From Larix kaempferi (Eukaryota > Streptophyta > Pinopsida > Pinales > Pinaceae), in assembly GCA_027924585.1 (NCBI GenBank), contig BSBM01000140.1, positions 8,419,001 to 8,483,000 on the forward strand: a stretch of 64,000 bases of DNA. The letters run 5' to 3'. How positions within the stretch are numbered: position 1 is the stretch's first letter; each line of letters opens with the position of its first letter. Shown here piece by piece: positions 12,291 through 23,801 of the stretch. Below the pieces are notes generated by a model, which searched no databases, was not told the DNA's origin, and saw only the letters and a program-made list of their open reading frames with translations. The translations under genes and the position numbers were made by a program.

Positions 12291-12990
12291 TTTGATACCT
12301 GACGGTTATTGTGAGATCTCAAGCCCCAAAAACTACCTGAGTATCCCCAAGTATGTCATGGAGAAAACTTGATGCAAAGTTGTCTTCAGTGTTGAAATTT
12401 TATCAATGGCACTTCCTGTGATTAGTAAGTCATCAATATATAACACTACAATTAGAATATTTCCATTGATTTTCATTATATACACATTCAGATCAGATTT
12501 ACATTGGTGGAAATCTTATGTCAGGAGGAAATGGTCCATTTTTGCATACCAATCTCTGGGAGTTTTCTTCAGTCCATATAATGATTTCCTTGGCTTGCAC
12601 ACAAGTGATAGATATACAATATATCCTTCCTTTTTTTTCATATATATCTCCTTCTCGATATCACCATGAAGGAAATAAGACTTCACATCCATGTGATGAA
12701 CTACCCAACACTTTGATACTGCAACTGCCAAGACTAGTCGAATAGAATCCATTTTTTCCACTACGAAAAAGGTCTCATTATAGTCCAGGCCTTGGAATTG
12801 GGAAAATACTTTGGCCACCAACCTATATTTATACCTAAATGCATCAAAATCAAACTCCATATTAGTCTTGTAGAACCACTTACATCTTACTAGCTTTTTG
12901 CCCAATGGAAGCTTGACTAGCTCCCAGGTTCCATTCTTCTGCAAGGAGTGGAACTCCTCATTCATAGAGGACCTCCATCTTGGATCTTAT
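12291..12990 (-). pseudogene. Copia C reverse transcriptase (degraded)
   Basis: 12516-12965 encodes NGTWELVKLP, RCKWFYKTN, DVKSYFLHGDIEKEIYM and SLYGLKKTPRDWYAKMD, the usual copia RT order. A frameshift near 12500 precedes a short frame with LYIDDLLITG, so the catalytic YIDD box survives but in a different frame. Stops occur shortly after it. Confidence 0.85.
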
Positions 12991-13172
12991 GAGGCTTATT
13001 AATATGTTTGAGGATCTTATTCAATCATGAGAAATCACTTCTCAACAATATTTGGATCCTTGACTAAAAGAGCATTCTCATATTCAGACCTTGTTCATCT
13101 AGGATCCTATGGATTCCCAGCAAGTTCACCAACAACTTCTGTGTTTTTTGCTAGCCACTTTGACCTTGTTGG

Positions 13173-14256
13173 TTATATTGGGTTTGCAATCAAACGATCA
13201 TCATAATCATCTAAATCTGAACCAAAATATTCATCATCATAATCCTCATGCAACTCTTCATTTTCTTCTTCTGGTGGTAGTTGAGAAGACTCTCCAATAT
13301 CAACTACTTGTAGGGAAACTTCCTCAAACTGAACACTTCTTTCTATGAAGGCCTTTTGGGTGATCAGATCAAGAATATTGTACCCCTTTATGACCTTTGA
13401 GTATCCAACAAATAAACATGTCCTACTATGTGGCTCTAAGGCCCTTCTCTTTTCAGATGGCACTCTTTCCCAAGCCTTGGAACCAAAATTCCTTAAATGA
13501 GAGATATCAAGTTTATGACCACACCAAGATTCATAGGGGGTGAATCCTTTCAATTATTTATGTGGGAGTATTTTTTGTATGTAGGATACACAGTTGATTG
13601 CCTCAACCCACAAATTTGGTGACAAGGATTTTGCTTCAAGCATACAAGTTGACATCTCTTTAAGAGACCAGTTCTTTCTCTCAGCAACTCCATTTTGCCA
13701 AGAGTGTATGGCATAGTGTGTTGCATGTGTATGCCATAGTGTGCTGCATGTGTATGCCATCCACTGCACAGAGCTGCTGAAAATATGATTTAGTGTACTC
13801 TCCCCCATTATCATATCTGATTTCCTTTATCTTCCTAATAGACTGGTTTTCAACAAAGGCCTTAAAAACCTTGAAATAGCCAAAAACCTCATATTTGAAC
13901 CGCAGGAAGTATACCCAACAATACCTAGAATGTTCATCAATGAAGGTAAGCAAGTATATGTATTTGTTTAGTGACAAATGAGGGAAATTACTAGCAATAT
14001 CACTATGGATCAAATCCATGGGTGCCAAGTTTCACTCAGGTCTTGATCTCTCAAACTTTCTCTCTGGGTATTTCCCTAGAATACAACCTTGGAAAACTCC
14101 CTTAGTAAAAAAAATGTTTGGAAATCCAACACTCGTGTTTTTATCATGAATTTCATGAACGTATTTTTAATTTAGATGACCAAACCTATCATGCCAAAGA
14201 TTTCTTGATTCATTAGCATGAGAGAGGAGTGCTACAAGTGGAGAGATAGGAAAAAA
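13173..14256 (-). pseudogene. Copia C integrase (degraded)
   Basis: 13681-14028 holds the core start (LIHSDIASNFPH, LTFIDEHSRYCWVYFL, EIRYDNGGEYTKSYF). It is followed by a frame break and 13554-13814 (HSWQNGVAERKNWSLKEM), then by 13173-13553, a C-terminal domain (GYSKVIKGYNILDL) with an acidic tail. The catalytic D, D and E positions can be recognised. The break near 13700-13760 coincides with a short local duplication (tgcatgtgtatgccat twice), which probably caused it. Confidence 0.85.
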
Positions 14257-15036
14257 CTAGAAAAACTTGTAGACTCTGGTGGAATGATCGGTAGTTCCTA
14301 ATGCAACAACTCTTCCTGTGAAGATATCAAAGATATCCACATAATTAAGGGTGAAAATGACTCTTTTTGGTGAACCAGTATGGGTCATTTGGTAGACAGA
14401 CAATAGATTTGCTACTAGACCTACGACATAAAGGACATCAAAGAAGGAGCCATGGTCAAGATCTACTCTACCTTTACTCTTTGAAGCAGTTTCTGAGTCA
14501 TCTCCCAAAACAATGATAGGACCTAGGTCATCGGAGGAATCAAGAGAGGTAAATGAATCTCTGGTGGAAACCACGTGCCTTGAAGTTCCTGAATCAATTA
14601 TGTAGTAAGTGGATGAAGATGTGCTGGCCATTAGAGCATGGACTCGCTCCTTGTATTTAGAGTTAGAACCTCCTTCCTTCTTCTTTGTGCCTTCATCAAT
14701 AGGGATGTGGTTCTTCTTAAGGATTTGTACCATCTGATCAGTGGTCATTCTCATGCAAGATCTTTTAAGATGAAATACCCTCTGGCAGTAAGAGCACTTG
14801 ATTCGCTCCTTCTTATTTTGTTGATCCTTCTTGGAACTAGAGGGATCCTCTTGTGGCTTAGGTTTATTTTTCTTATGCTCATAATGATTTTGGGGATGAT
14901 CCTTCTTCTTACCCTTCGAATTACTTGAATCACTAGTAGACAAAGCTTGGTTTTTGGAAGGTTTTATGGCACCCATAAACATAAGCTTATTCTGCTCATG
15001 CGTTAATGATTCCATGAATTTAGATAGGCTGGGCAT
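14257..15036 (-). pseudogene. Copia C gag C-terminus and protease, 259-codon open frame
   Basis: The longest intact frame of this element. It contains a lysine-rich linker, a complete zinc knuckle CSYCQRVFHLKRSC (CX2CX4HX4C) and an aspartic protease active site YIIDSGTSRHV with the DSG triad kept. It ends in the pre-integrase segment (LVANLLSVYQMTHTG). In an active copia element this would package RNA and process the polyprotein. Upstream and downstream frames are broken. Confidence 0.85.
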
Positions 15037-15545
15037 CTTCTAATTCTTTACAATAAGTTTTGTAGCATGGAAGGTTGAGACAAAGGATAAGTAGTCTTGC
15101 CCCAATTTCGAAAGGATTTCTAAGATCAACTGCTCATCCTTTTTTTCAATCCCGCATCCTTCAGCTGCAAAACCGATGACTTGAATTTGGAAAAATAATC
15201 TTGTAAATTCTCGAAACTGCTTGGACTTAGAGAAATTATCTCATTCTCTAATTGGTGCACTCTCAACTCATCATTTTTACCAACCAATGTTTGAAGTTTC
15301 ACCCAAACTTCATTTGGTGTTGTCGGACCATCCAAGTGAAATAGAACATCTTTTGATGTGCTGCGTCATAGGAGACCATAAGCTTCATCTCTCTCATTGT
15401 GCCTTATATTTATCCACAGCTGCAGTAGGCTCATTCTTAGTGGCCATTGTAACTCTATAGAGGCCTTTTGAGCTCAACAAGATCTCCATCTGTGCCTTCC
15501 ATTCAAATTAGTTAAATGGATTCAACAACATATTCTAAGATGGAT
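15037..15545 (-). pseudogene. Copia C gag N-terminal part (degraded)
   Basis: 15126-15335 encodes TPNEVWVKLQTLVGKNDELR and ENLQDYFSKFKSSVLQLKDAG, matching the gag (UBN2-type) core of copia elements. The N-terminus is broken but can be followed to about 15545 (ends before a Met near the LTR-proximal leader). Confidence 0.75.
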
Positions 15546-15794
15546 CCATGGAAAACTAAGGTGTGCACTTTTGAGATTGATATGAACTTGAAAAAACACA
15601 ACCAAAACAAATCCGTGGAGAATGATTTAACCTATAGAGATATGCAATATGATAGTAGGAACCTTTGGGAGTGTGTCACCCCCGGGTAAACCCCTTGAGC
15701 TAAACCCAAGGGTAAAAGGTAATAGTCGACAAGACTTCTATGGAAACTCCTTGCTTCTCGTTCACTACTAGATGCAACTATGCTCTCCTAAAAA

Positions 15795-15806
15795 GATCTG
15801 ATACCA
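15795..15806 (-). other. Primer-binding site of copia C
   Basis: Minus-strand TGGTATCAGATC directly against the LTR start at 15807; 11 of 12 matches to the initiator-Met tRNA complement. Confidence 0.88.
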
Positions 15807-16061
15807 TGCGAAATCAGATCACAGGCTGATCATGTATATTAAACAAACACTCTCACTGAAATTGCTAGTCTAGAATTGCAAAGAACACTGAAAATTGACA
15901 ATGAAAGTATGCAAAATATTGAACTGTATTGCATAAATTTACATCATCCAACCTTGAAAAATTAAGTGGCTCCAAATATATAATGTTACATCAAAAATTT
16001 GAATTTCCTTGGAGGTATTCAAAAAGCTCACAAAAGCAGGCTTATTAAACTAGCTAAAACC
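15807..16061 (-). repeat. 5' LTR of copia C, truncated to 255 bp
   Basis: Matches 826-1080 of the left LTR. The remaining 430 bp are missing, and the sequence changes abruptly after tagctaaaac into the RNase H of another copia element. Confidence 0.85.
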
Positions 16062-17129
16062 TGTAACCAAATCATCTCTTTACTAGCCTCTATAGCAGCA
16101 AAATACTCTGCTTCCCTTGTTTAAAGTGCAACAACCTTTTTTAGTTTCGAAATCCAACTTATTTTTGTTCCACCTATAGTAAAGAAATACCATGTGGTAC
16201 TCCTCCTGTTATCTTTATCACCTGCCATATCTGCATCAACATATCCCTGTAGAACAGTGTTTGAACCTCCAAAACATAATGCATGAGTTGTAGTACCTCT
16301 CAAATACTTGATAATCCATTGTACTACCTTCTAATGTTCTTTACCTTGATTTTTCATATACTTGCTCACAACTCCCACTGAGTGTGCAATATATGGTCTT
16401 GTGCACACCATGGCATAAATCAAGATGCCAACTGTTGATGAATAAGGAACCCTGGACATGTAATCTATCTATTCCTATTTCTTGGGACACATCTCCTTAC
16501 TTAGTTTGAAATGGATGTCCAAAGGTGCACTAACTGGTTTTTCATTCTGCATTCTAAACCTCTCCAACACCTTTTGTATGTACTCACCGTGAGACATTGT
16601 CAATTTGTGATTTATCCTGTCTCTTGCTATTCTTATACCATGGATTTGCTTTGCAGCACCCAAATCCTTCATCGCAAATGAATTATCTAACTTACTTTTG
16701 AGCACATTTATATCCTGCATGTTAGACCCTGCAACAACCATGCCATCCCCATACAATAACAAGATAATATATCTTCCATTATATAGCCTCTTGAAATAAA
16801 CACAGTGGTCAGAATGACATCTACTATAACCTTGTTCTGTCATAAACCTATCAATTTTCAAATACCACTGCCTTGGAGCTTGCTTTAGGCCATACAAGCT
16901 CTTCTTCAACCTGCATACCAAATTATCCTTCCCTTTGAACTCATACCCCTGTGGCTGCTGCATATAAATCTATTCCTCTAAATCCCCATGGAGAAAGGTT
17001 ATTTTTACATATGACTTTTCAAGATGCAAATCCTCTACCGCCACTAGACTTAAAATAGTTCTAATTGAAGTCATTTTAACAACATAAGAAAATATTTCAT
17101 CAAAATATATACCTTTCTTCTATGCAAAC
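16062..17129 (-). pseudogene. Copia fragment D: RT and RNase H, minus strand
   Basis: Partial copia pol. The RT part (16475-16963 and on to 17120) shows KMTSIRTIL, FLHGDLEE-stop-IYMQQPQGYEF and SLYGLKQAPRQWYLKIDRFM. The catalytic box is LLYGDGMVVAG, so YVDD has become YGDG. RNase H at 16070-16303 shows GYVDADMAGDKDNRRST and EAEYFAAIEASKEMIWL. The left end is fused to the truncated copia C LTR and the right end is cut at 17130 by the Tat-like LTR. No LTR of its own is visible. Confidence 0.88.
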
Positions 17130-18347
17130 TATTGACACAGTGTTTTTAAAAATTTGAATGAAAATGGATAATAAATTTTTTAGTGAAGATATCTCTTAAT
17201 CCCAAAGAAAAATCGTCATATGACCAATGGATAAAGTCAAAATAGAGCTAAAGAGGATTTTTAAATGAATTTGGGTGTCGAGTAAAGAACTAGACGGATC
17301 GGATTGAAGCAGAGGCAGAAACTACGATGGAGATGGATTACCAAAAATAACCATAGGAAGTAAGGTTAACAGAGTAGACAGTCGAACGATCCATATCGTA
17401 TCATCTGAAATCAACGAAGAAATTTAAGTTTAGCCATGGAAGAAGCACGAAGAATAGTGGGATGAGGCCCCACCGGGAAATAAAGAAATTTATTAAAAAG
17501 GGTGTAAGTCTCACCATTGATCGATTGCGAATCATCATATCAATGGTACACAATGATTTCGCAATGCCAAGTTGCGCAAAGAAATGAAGGTGTAGGAAGT
17601 TGCAAAATAAGATACCGCCATACACGTGTCAACACTATAAGATTTCACAAATCAAATGAGTGGTATGAGAAACTGCTTGGACACTGCACGAAACCACTCT
17701 CGCGGGTTTCAATATTGAAGGTCAAAGGTTAATGAATGAGATCGACAGCTAGGATAAAATCGGAAAATGATCTGACGGTAGAGGAGGTTTGCTAAAATAA
17801 TATAGATGTGAAGGATGATCTGATGGTTTGGATTGCGCCTTGGAAAAATAGATGGTTGCAATGGTTTACTGCTGGGAAAGAAGCAAGAAGGATAGTTGAG
17901 ACTTTGAGAGAATGGTAATACAGAACAAGTTAATAAGTGAGCAGGTCCCACCATCAATTGATCAGAAGTCGACAGATCAACAACTCAAATCCGTTTCGCA
18001 CCACAAAGTTGCACACTCAAATGGATAAAGAGGTGGTTGCGAAATCTAAAACCATTGTACATGTGTCAACAGATGAGCATTGCGTAAATGGAAAAGATGG
18101 TAAATAAAACCGCCCAAGTGCCGTGCGAAACCACCTTCGCTGGTTGTAACACCAAAAATCAAAAGTTAAAATCGATGGTTGAGATTAAGGAAAGATAGAA
18201 TCCGACGACAGATAGAGTTTTAGACATATTGATAAAGGCTATGGTAAAGAGATAACTAATCCGACGGTCCAAGTTGTAACACAGAAGATCAACAAATGAA
18301 ATGCGTTTCCGCCGATGAATAAGCGGAAGAGATAATGGGGATGGGGT

Positions 18348-18354
18348 TATAAAA
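18348..18354 (+). promoter_or_regulatory. Upstream TATA box in LTR 1
   Basis: TATAAAA in ggggttataaaaggg, 174 bp before the LTR-ORF start codon. The same context is kept in LTR 2 (41057 and, in a duplication, 41493) and in LTR 3 (near 57621). It probably drives the LTR ORF. Confidence 0.6.
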
Positions 18355-18527
18355 GGGAGAAAGACACGTGAATGTTGACATTTGTCTCGTGAAGCATCAG
18401 TGTCAAAAGTTTTGAGACATGTGTGCAACATGAAAGTGATAGAACATGCCAAGTTGCAGACTCATCAATGTCATGTAGGCCCCGAAACTTGTGAATGTCA
18501 GTTGAATAACCCATATATAAAGAAAGT

Positions 18528-21500
18528 ATGGAAGAAACCAGACATGTTGAACATGCCATAATAGAATATGCCCTAGAAGACAAGGATAAGGATATTTTTG
18601 AACTTGTAGTTAAATTTTCAATTACAGAGATAAAAGGTAGATTATATAGGTTGTATAAAGAAGGCACTGATATTCACAGAGTTTTTCAATCATCTTTCAT
18701 ATACTTCTGCCCATACCAAATTATAGGGTTTCCTGAGATTGTTTCCTGGTGCGTCAAAAATTATTCGCAAGCTGAGAGAGTTATCATTAATGCCCCAAAG
18801 TCCAAAATTGTTTGCCCTATCGAGTCTACCATTGTTAGGAACTCCCTTGAAGTACCCTTGCCACAATCCCAGGAACTAGAGAATATTACTGAAGAAGTCG
18901 TGGTCAGTCTTTACTATCAGTGTTCCCCTAAAAACAAACAAAATTTTCTAATTAGTTGTCTCAAGCCTGACCTCGAAATTGAAGATACTCCTTACCCACT
19001 GGACATCAATTTTTTCAATGAAAATGCTCAGCTGGTCTTATCCTTAATTGCTTAATTCCTAGGGCTTGATAGTGATACTGTGGTAACTGGGGTTCAGTTA
19101 TGTTTACTCTTTACAATAAGTTTTGGTTTACTATAAGTGGAGTACAGTCAGGTACCATGCCTTAAATATGATGAATTCATGGCTAAAAATGTTCATTCTC
19201 AGCCGGTGAATTTCCATAGCACCAGGAATTTCAGGTTCCAATATTATCTAATGCAGATGCTAATGGTTTCAAGTCACAAAGAGTTACATTTTCCACAAGT
19301 AGTTTTTACATACACTTTGGAAGATAATATGTTCAATTATATGAATTATATCCTATCAGAGGGGTATAAAATGATTTTTGGAGATGAATTGCCAAGAGTG
19401 TTGCTAGAGATGAAGACTTTAATGCAGGTGAAACAAGACATGGTTGTAGGGGACTAGTTTTTGTCAAAAAAACATATAGTTATCAGATTATATGGGTTTG
19501 TGAATGAGCCATCTATGTTTCCAACATTTTTGACATTGAGGGTGTTCGTTCTTGAATTTATCAGACATAAATTAACTGTTGAGAATGACCACTTTTTGGA
19601 TTTTAAAAAGGCCTCTGATATAAAATTTCCTTTCAAAGTACATCCTTTCATTGTAAAGAATAAGTATGCCCTTGCATATGTAAAAAAACTGTTGGAAGAA
19701 ATGGATATTAAAAAGGAAATTGCTGTTAATTATGGCCCTTACCACCTTATTTATGAAAGGAGACAACAAGATAGAAGCAACGCGTTTGACCATCAGGTGG
19801 TTGAAGGATTATAAAAAATATCTAATCTTTTGCAGTATGAATCTGATGATGAGGCTTCAGTGAGTTCACAGTTGGATCTTTCTATCCCAACAAAATATTC
19901 AACAGAAACAGTGCCTACCCCAGGAGAAATGGAAAGTGTTGGTAAAATAAATTTTCAAGAGATTATTGATATAGAAGCTGAAGAACAGGAAAGAGAAAAG
20001 AGGCTTAAAGTTGATTCTCAAGGAGATTTAGTTTTGTTTACAAGTAGTGAAGAGAAGAAAAAGAAAAAATATCTAGCTCTAGAATTTCAAGTGCAGGAGT
20101 ATAGATTTCAAGAAGCCAAGGAAGCCGATTATACTAGCAAATTTCAGTCAAGAGATGAGATGTATGTAAGTATGGACAAGATAAGCAAGTTTCTTCAGAG
20201 AAGACATATAATTTGTTTCCCAAGGTTAGAAATGTCGTGGGATCAAAAGTTACTTTAATGAACAATAGAGATCTCAAAGAAAACACTCTGAATTTGGCTG
20301 TGTCATCAAATGAAAAGGTGACAAAATTAAAATTGAATTTACAAAAAATAACAGTCCCTGACAAAATTCAGTTGCACAGGTAGACTGGAGAGGTCATCTA
20401 CACAGACCTAAAGAAGGCAACTTTGAAAGTTGCAAAGTTACAGAATACAGTTAATAGATTAAAATTCAGCTAAGGCAAGAGAAAGTGGAAAACAAAGCTC
20501 ACCAACAACAAGTTAAAAGGTTGCAGATGGATTTAATAGAAGGAAATTATGGACCAAACAAGGGTGAAGCAAGCAAAAAACTATTGTTGGAGAAAGAGAG
20601 TACTATTCAAATGCTCAAGATGAAACTTAAAATCCCAGGAACACGGTTAATTCAAGATTCTAAATTAACTGTGTTGTAACAAGAAAAGGAGAGCTTATCT
20701 CAGGAATTAGATGACAACAAAGCAAAATTGCTGAAGTTTATAGAAAAATAAGTAGAATGGGAAAACTATAGGATAAGTCTAAAAAATCAAGTTGAAGATA
20801 TTAGAGGAAAACTGGAAGCTATAGCACAAGAAAAACCAAGTACTATTCAAATAGGTGCGGAAACCAGCATAGATGGCCTTATCCAGGCAATGTCTCAGGT
20901 CATCCTGAAAGAAGTAGAGATATAAGAATTAAAAGAGGAAAAACAGAAATTAGAGGAATAAAATCAGAAAAAGGACGAAGAAATAAAGGAACTGCAAGAT
21001 AAGAATAAAGACTTAATTGAAAGAAATCAAAGATTCATAACTCAGGTAACATGGCATATTCCAATGCAAGGTGCAAAGCACTTGATATGGGATTCAATAA
21101 TAAGTGAAGCTGTGAAATTGAGACCCTATTTGAATTTCATGAAGGCAAATAAGAAAGCAGCAAATGAAAGCTTGGAGAGTTGTACAGCCATGAGAGAAAC
21201 TACAAAGAGAAGACCAAAAGACACAACTCAAAATACTATAATTTTTTTAAATACTCTGATAGAGGAAGATCTGAAATCCATGGAAATCAAAATCAGAGTA
21301 TCAGTCATAACTTGGGCAAGGAGAGTGCTTGGGAAACATGCACATATTGAAAGTGTTCAAGCTAGAGCTGAACACATGAAAAAGAAGGTTGCAGACTTCA
21401 AGAAGAAATTTGACAAGTTAAATGAGAAAGTATTGCCCTCATTCTAGGAAGAAAATAATGAGTTGATTCCTCCAAATAATTACAAAGATTTATTAGTAAA

Positions 21501-21756
21501 GGTAAAAAAAAATCATGAAAATTTTGAAAATTTAACTCACGTTTTGACAGGGAATTTTTTTTGGGAAAATCTTTCAGATGATTTTGAAATTTTTAATCAG
21601 TTGACCATAATTGGTGAAAGAATACCCCCAATTTCTATTGCAGATCACATAGAGATGAAGGTTTTCGTCAAAGAGATGACCAGTTATGAAGGAATCACTA
21701 CAGATCAATGGAAGGTGGAAAAGTATGGAAAAATGAAATACAACTTACACTCTTGA
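18528..21756 (+). pseudogene. LTR-encoded long ORF, copy 1 (unknown protein, coiled-coil C-terminal half)
   Basis: One frame from ATG 18528 to about 20258, then a single-base shift into the next frame to the TGA near 21754. Stops interrupt it at 19053, 19134, 19455 and 19812 in the first frame and at least at 20749 and 20959 in the second. The N-terminal half (about 430 codons) looks globular, with segments such as KGRLYRLYKEGTDIHRVFQ and MFNYMNYILSEGYKMIFG. The C-terminal half is rich in E, K, Q and L and looks coiled-coil. No signal peptide, membrane segment, zinc knuckle or catalytic motif is visible, and I do not recognise the family. Copy 2 at 41673-44906 matches along its whole length. 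Confidence 0.75.
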
Positions 21757-21934
21757 AGACTTATGTTCGATTTTGTCAAAAAGCCACCAACCAATAGAAA
21801 AACATCAAGAATTTATGTCTTGAGAAGTTTTTTACACTTGTATGAAATTTTGACCAAAATAGAATGTAATAGTTAGTTTAATTTTTATTATTTTTAGTTA
21901 TGAGGTAGTTAGGGTTTACCTCAAGGAGGTTTTG

Positions 21935-22023
21935 TATAAAAATACTATTTTGGCATTATTGTAAGGGTTGGAACCCATGAAGAGAGACACTTTTTATTGA
22001 GAATTGCTTCAGGTTAAAATAAA
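21935..22023 (+). promoter_or_regulatory. Downstream TATA box and AATAAA in LTR 1 (likely U3/R border)
   Basis: TATAAAAATAC at 21935 is followed 83 bp later by AATAAA at 22018. LTR 2 keeps both (45085 and 45168). A TATA box closely followed by a polyadenylation signal is the usual layout around R in plant LTRs. This suggests genomic RNA starts here, which would put the long ORF in U3. Confidence 0.55.
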
Positions 22024-22161
22024 GATTATCATGTAGAGTTGAAGCGCATTTTTGGAGCAAAGATTCCTTTGTTGTTCATGTTACAGTCTGTATTTTCATT
22101 TCTTTTATGTGATTTGTAATTTCTAGTGAAACCCTTTCATTATGTTATTCTTTCATGCTTT

Positions 22162-22415
22162 TGCTATGAATATTATATATATGTTAATTAAAGTTATTAA
22201 TTATTAAGTGAAAGGGTGTAACCCTTCACTATACACGCTCAAGCTTATAAAAGCGAGCCTCATTGTAAATTATTAAATCATCATCTTATCCATTATCAAT
22301 TATATATTATCTATTTTATCAAATGGAGTTATTTTCCATTGGAGGATTATTCGCTTGAATAATCACGGAGTATATCCAGACATGGATATAGCATTATCCG
22401 GACACGGATATAGCA
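22162..22415 (+). repeat. 5' LTR (254 bp) of the 3-kb element
   Basis: TG..CA ends. A TATA-like cttataaaagcg lies near 22245, and the 3' end carries a doubled tatccggacacggatatagca-type motif. Nearly identical to 24917-25170. Confidence 0.93.
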
Positions 22416-22429
22416 TTGGTATCAGAGCC
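22416..22429 (+). other. Primer-binding site of the 3-kb element
   Basis: tTGGTATCAGAGCC, a full match to the initiator-Met tRNA complement, one base after the LTR. Confidence 0.92.
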
Positions 22430-22549
22430 AGCCATTCTCAGGCCTTGCTGATTCTGGCTTTTAGCCATCCATCTCGGAGCTTCTCCAAATTTGGCTTTTA
22501 GCCATAATTGTCAGAGTTTTCTTGGGTTTTTAACCTCACTTTGGCTTAT

Positions 22550-23460
22550 AGCCAACAACTTTAGGGTTTCCCTGAATTCCAGCTGCTACTCCATTCTCCA
22601 CCTCCACCCATTCACCTCCCTTCCGCCATTCTTCCTACTCCGTCGCGCCTCCCTTCCATCCCCACCCTCCTCTTGCGCAGCCCGTCCAACTCCACCAGCA
22701 CCAGCTCATATTCGCGTCCTCCTTCTATCCATCGCCACCGTCCATCTGCGACCTCCTTTCGATCTTTCTCTAACATCCTTCACGCTCCCCCTTCTCTTCA
22801 CTCCACGCCACTTCTCCTCACCCGTCCTTCTATTCACGCGGCCTCCCTGCTGCACATTTCCCCACCTCAAAATTCACAGCTCTTTCTCCTATCTGCCATC
22901 TCCCTCCACGCATTCCCTTCAAGCTTCCATCGCCATTCCCTCCTGCGTGCTTCCTCACCGTGCCTTCCACCTGTGTGTCCACCCTCCTTTGTAGCCGTCG
23001 CACAACTCTCCACCACCAGCCGCTAGATCTCATCCACCGTCCTCCACCCACACCAGCGTGCCCTCACACCGACGCTTCCCTCCACAATCTACCCCCCGCT
23101 CCACTTCCGCCACACCCTGCGCCTGCTCCTCTACCTCCACGTAGCCTGCGACCCCCACGCATCTCCTCCCACTGCTGCGCTCTTCCATACCCGCGCCCTC
23201 CATCCTGTTCCTCGTCCCTCCCGCCTGCCGTCTCTCCTATTGCGCGCCCCCCGTCCACCTCCGCCGCTGCTCCCCTTCAATCCGCCACTGGCCACCACTC
23301 CCACCACCGCCAACAGCTCTCCCTCCACCTGCACGAACCCTTCCCAACGTCTCCTACACTCCACCACCACTCCACTGCCGGCTCCCTCACGCCCACCACC
23401 ACCTCCAACGCACACCCAGCCTCCGCCCACGCCCTCGCCTCCATCCTCACAAACCCTAAC
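22550..23460 (+). other. C-rich, G-poor block in the 3-kb element
   Basis: About 900 bp of strongly pyrimidine-rich sequence (runs of tcc, cca and cac) unlike anything else in the window. Because stop codons are AT-rich, several frames stay open on both strands (for example 22491-22994 and 22960-23490), all Pro/Ser/His/Thr-rich. I see no reason to prefer one as a gene. It ends at aaaccctaacaaattttc followed by a run of about 17 A. Confidence 0.75.
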
Positions 23461-23801
23461 AAATTTTCAAAAAAAAAAAAAAAATATTAAACATTATAAT
23501 ATTATTATATTGTTTAAATATTTTAATTTTTGGAAAACATATATATATTTATATATAATAAACTATATATATAGTTTATGAAAGCATTAATAATATTATT
23601 AATAATTATTATTATTTTATTAAAATAATAATATTTTTGGAAAGAAGAATAAGAAAAATCGAAGAAGACAATTGTCATTGAAAAAGTCAAAGGAAAGAAG
23701 GCTTATCAAGAAGTCGAGATGCGTTAACGACAAGGACGACCAAGTTTAAAGACTCATCAAAGAAATCAAAGAAGATCATTCCACCGTCGAAGTCGAAGAC
23801 C

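Larger units (their letters stand above)
826..16061 (-). mobile_element. Copia (Ty1) element C, minus strand, interrupted by a chromovirus
   Basis: Old Ty1/copia retrotransposon read on the minus strand. Its 3' LTR is at 826-1510, a 47-bp internal stub at 1511-1557, the main internal region at 11346-15806 and a truncated 5' LTR at 15807-16061. The two LTR pieces align from their TG starts (tgtcaaatcagatc and tgcgaaatcagatc). The domain order on the minus strand is gag, protease, integrase, RT, RNase H, which is the copia order. The gypsy-type element at 1558-11345 entered the 3' untranslated part with TSD TTAGG. Frameshifts and stops throughout show the element is dead. Confidence 0.88.

Noticed and set aside
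22491-23490. Several overlapping ORFs of 60-176 codons on both strands
   Set aside because: The C-rich composition leaves few stop codons in any frame; products are low-complexity Pro/Ser/His.
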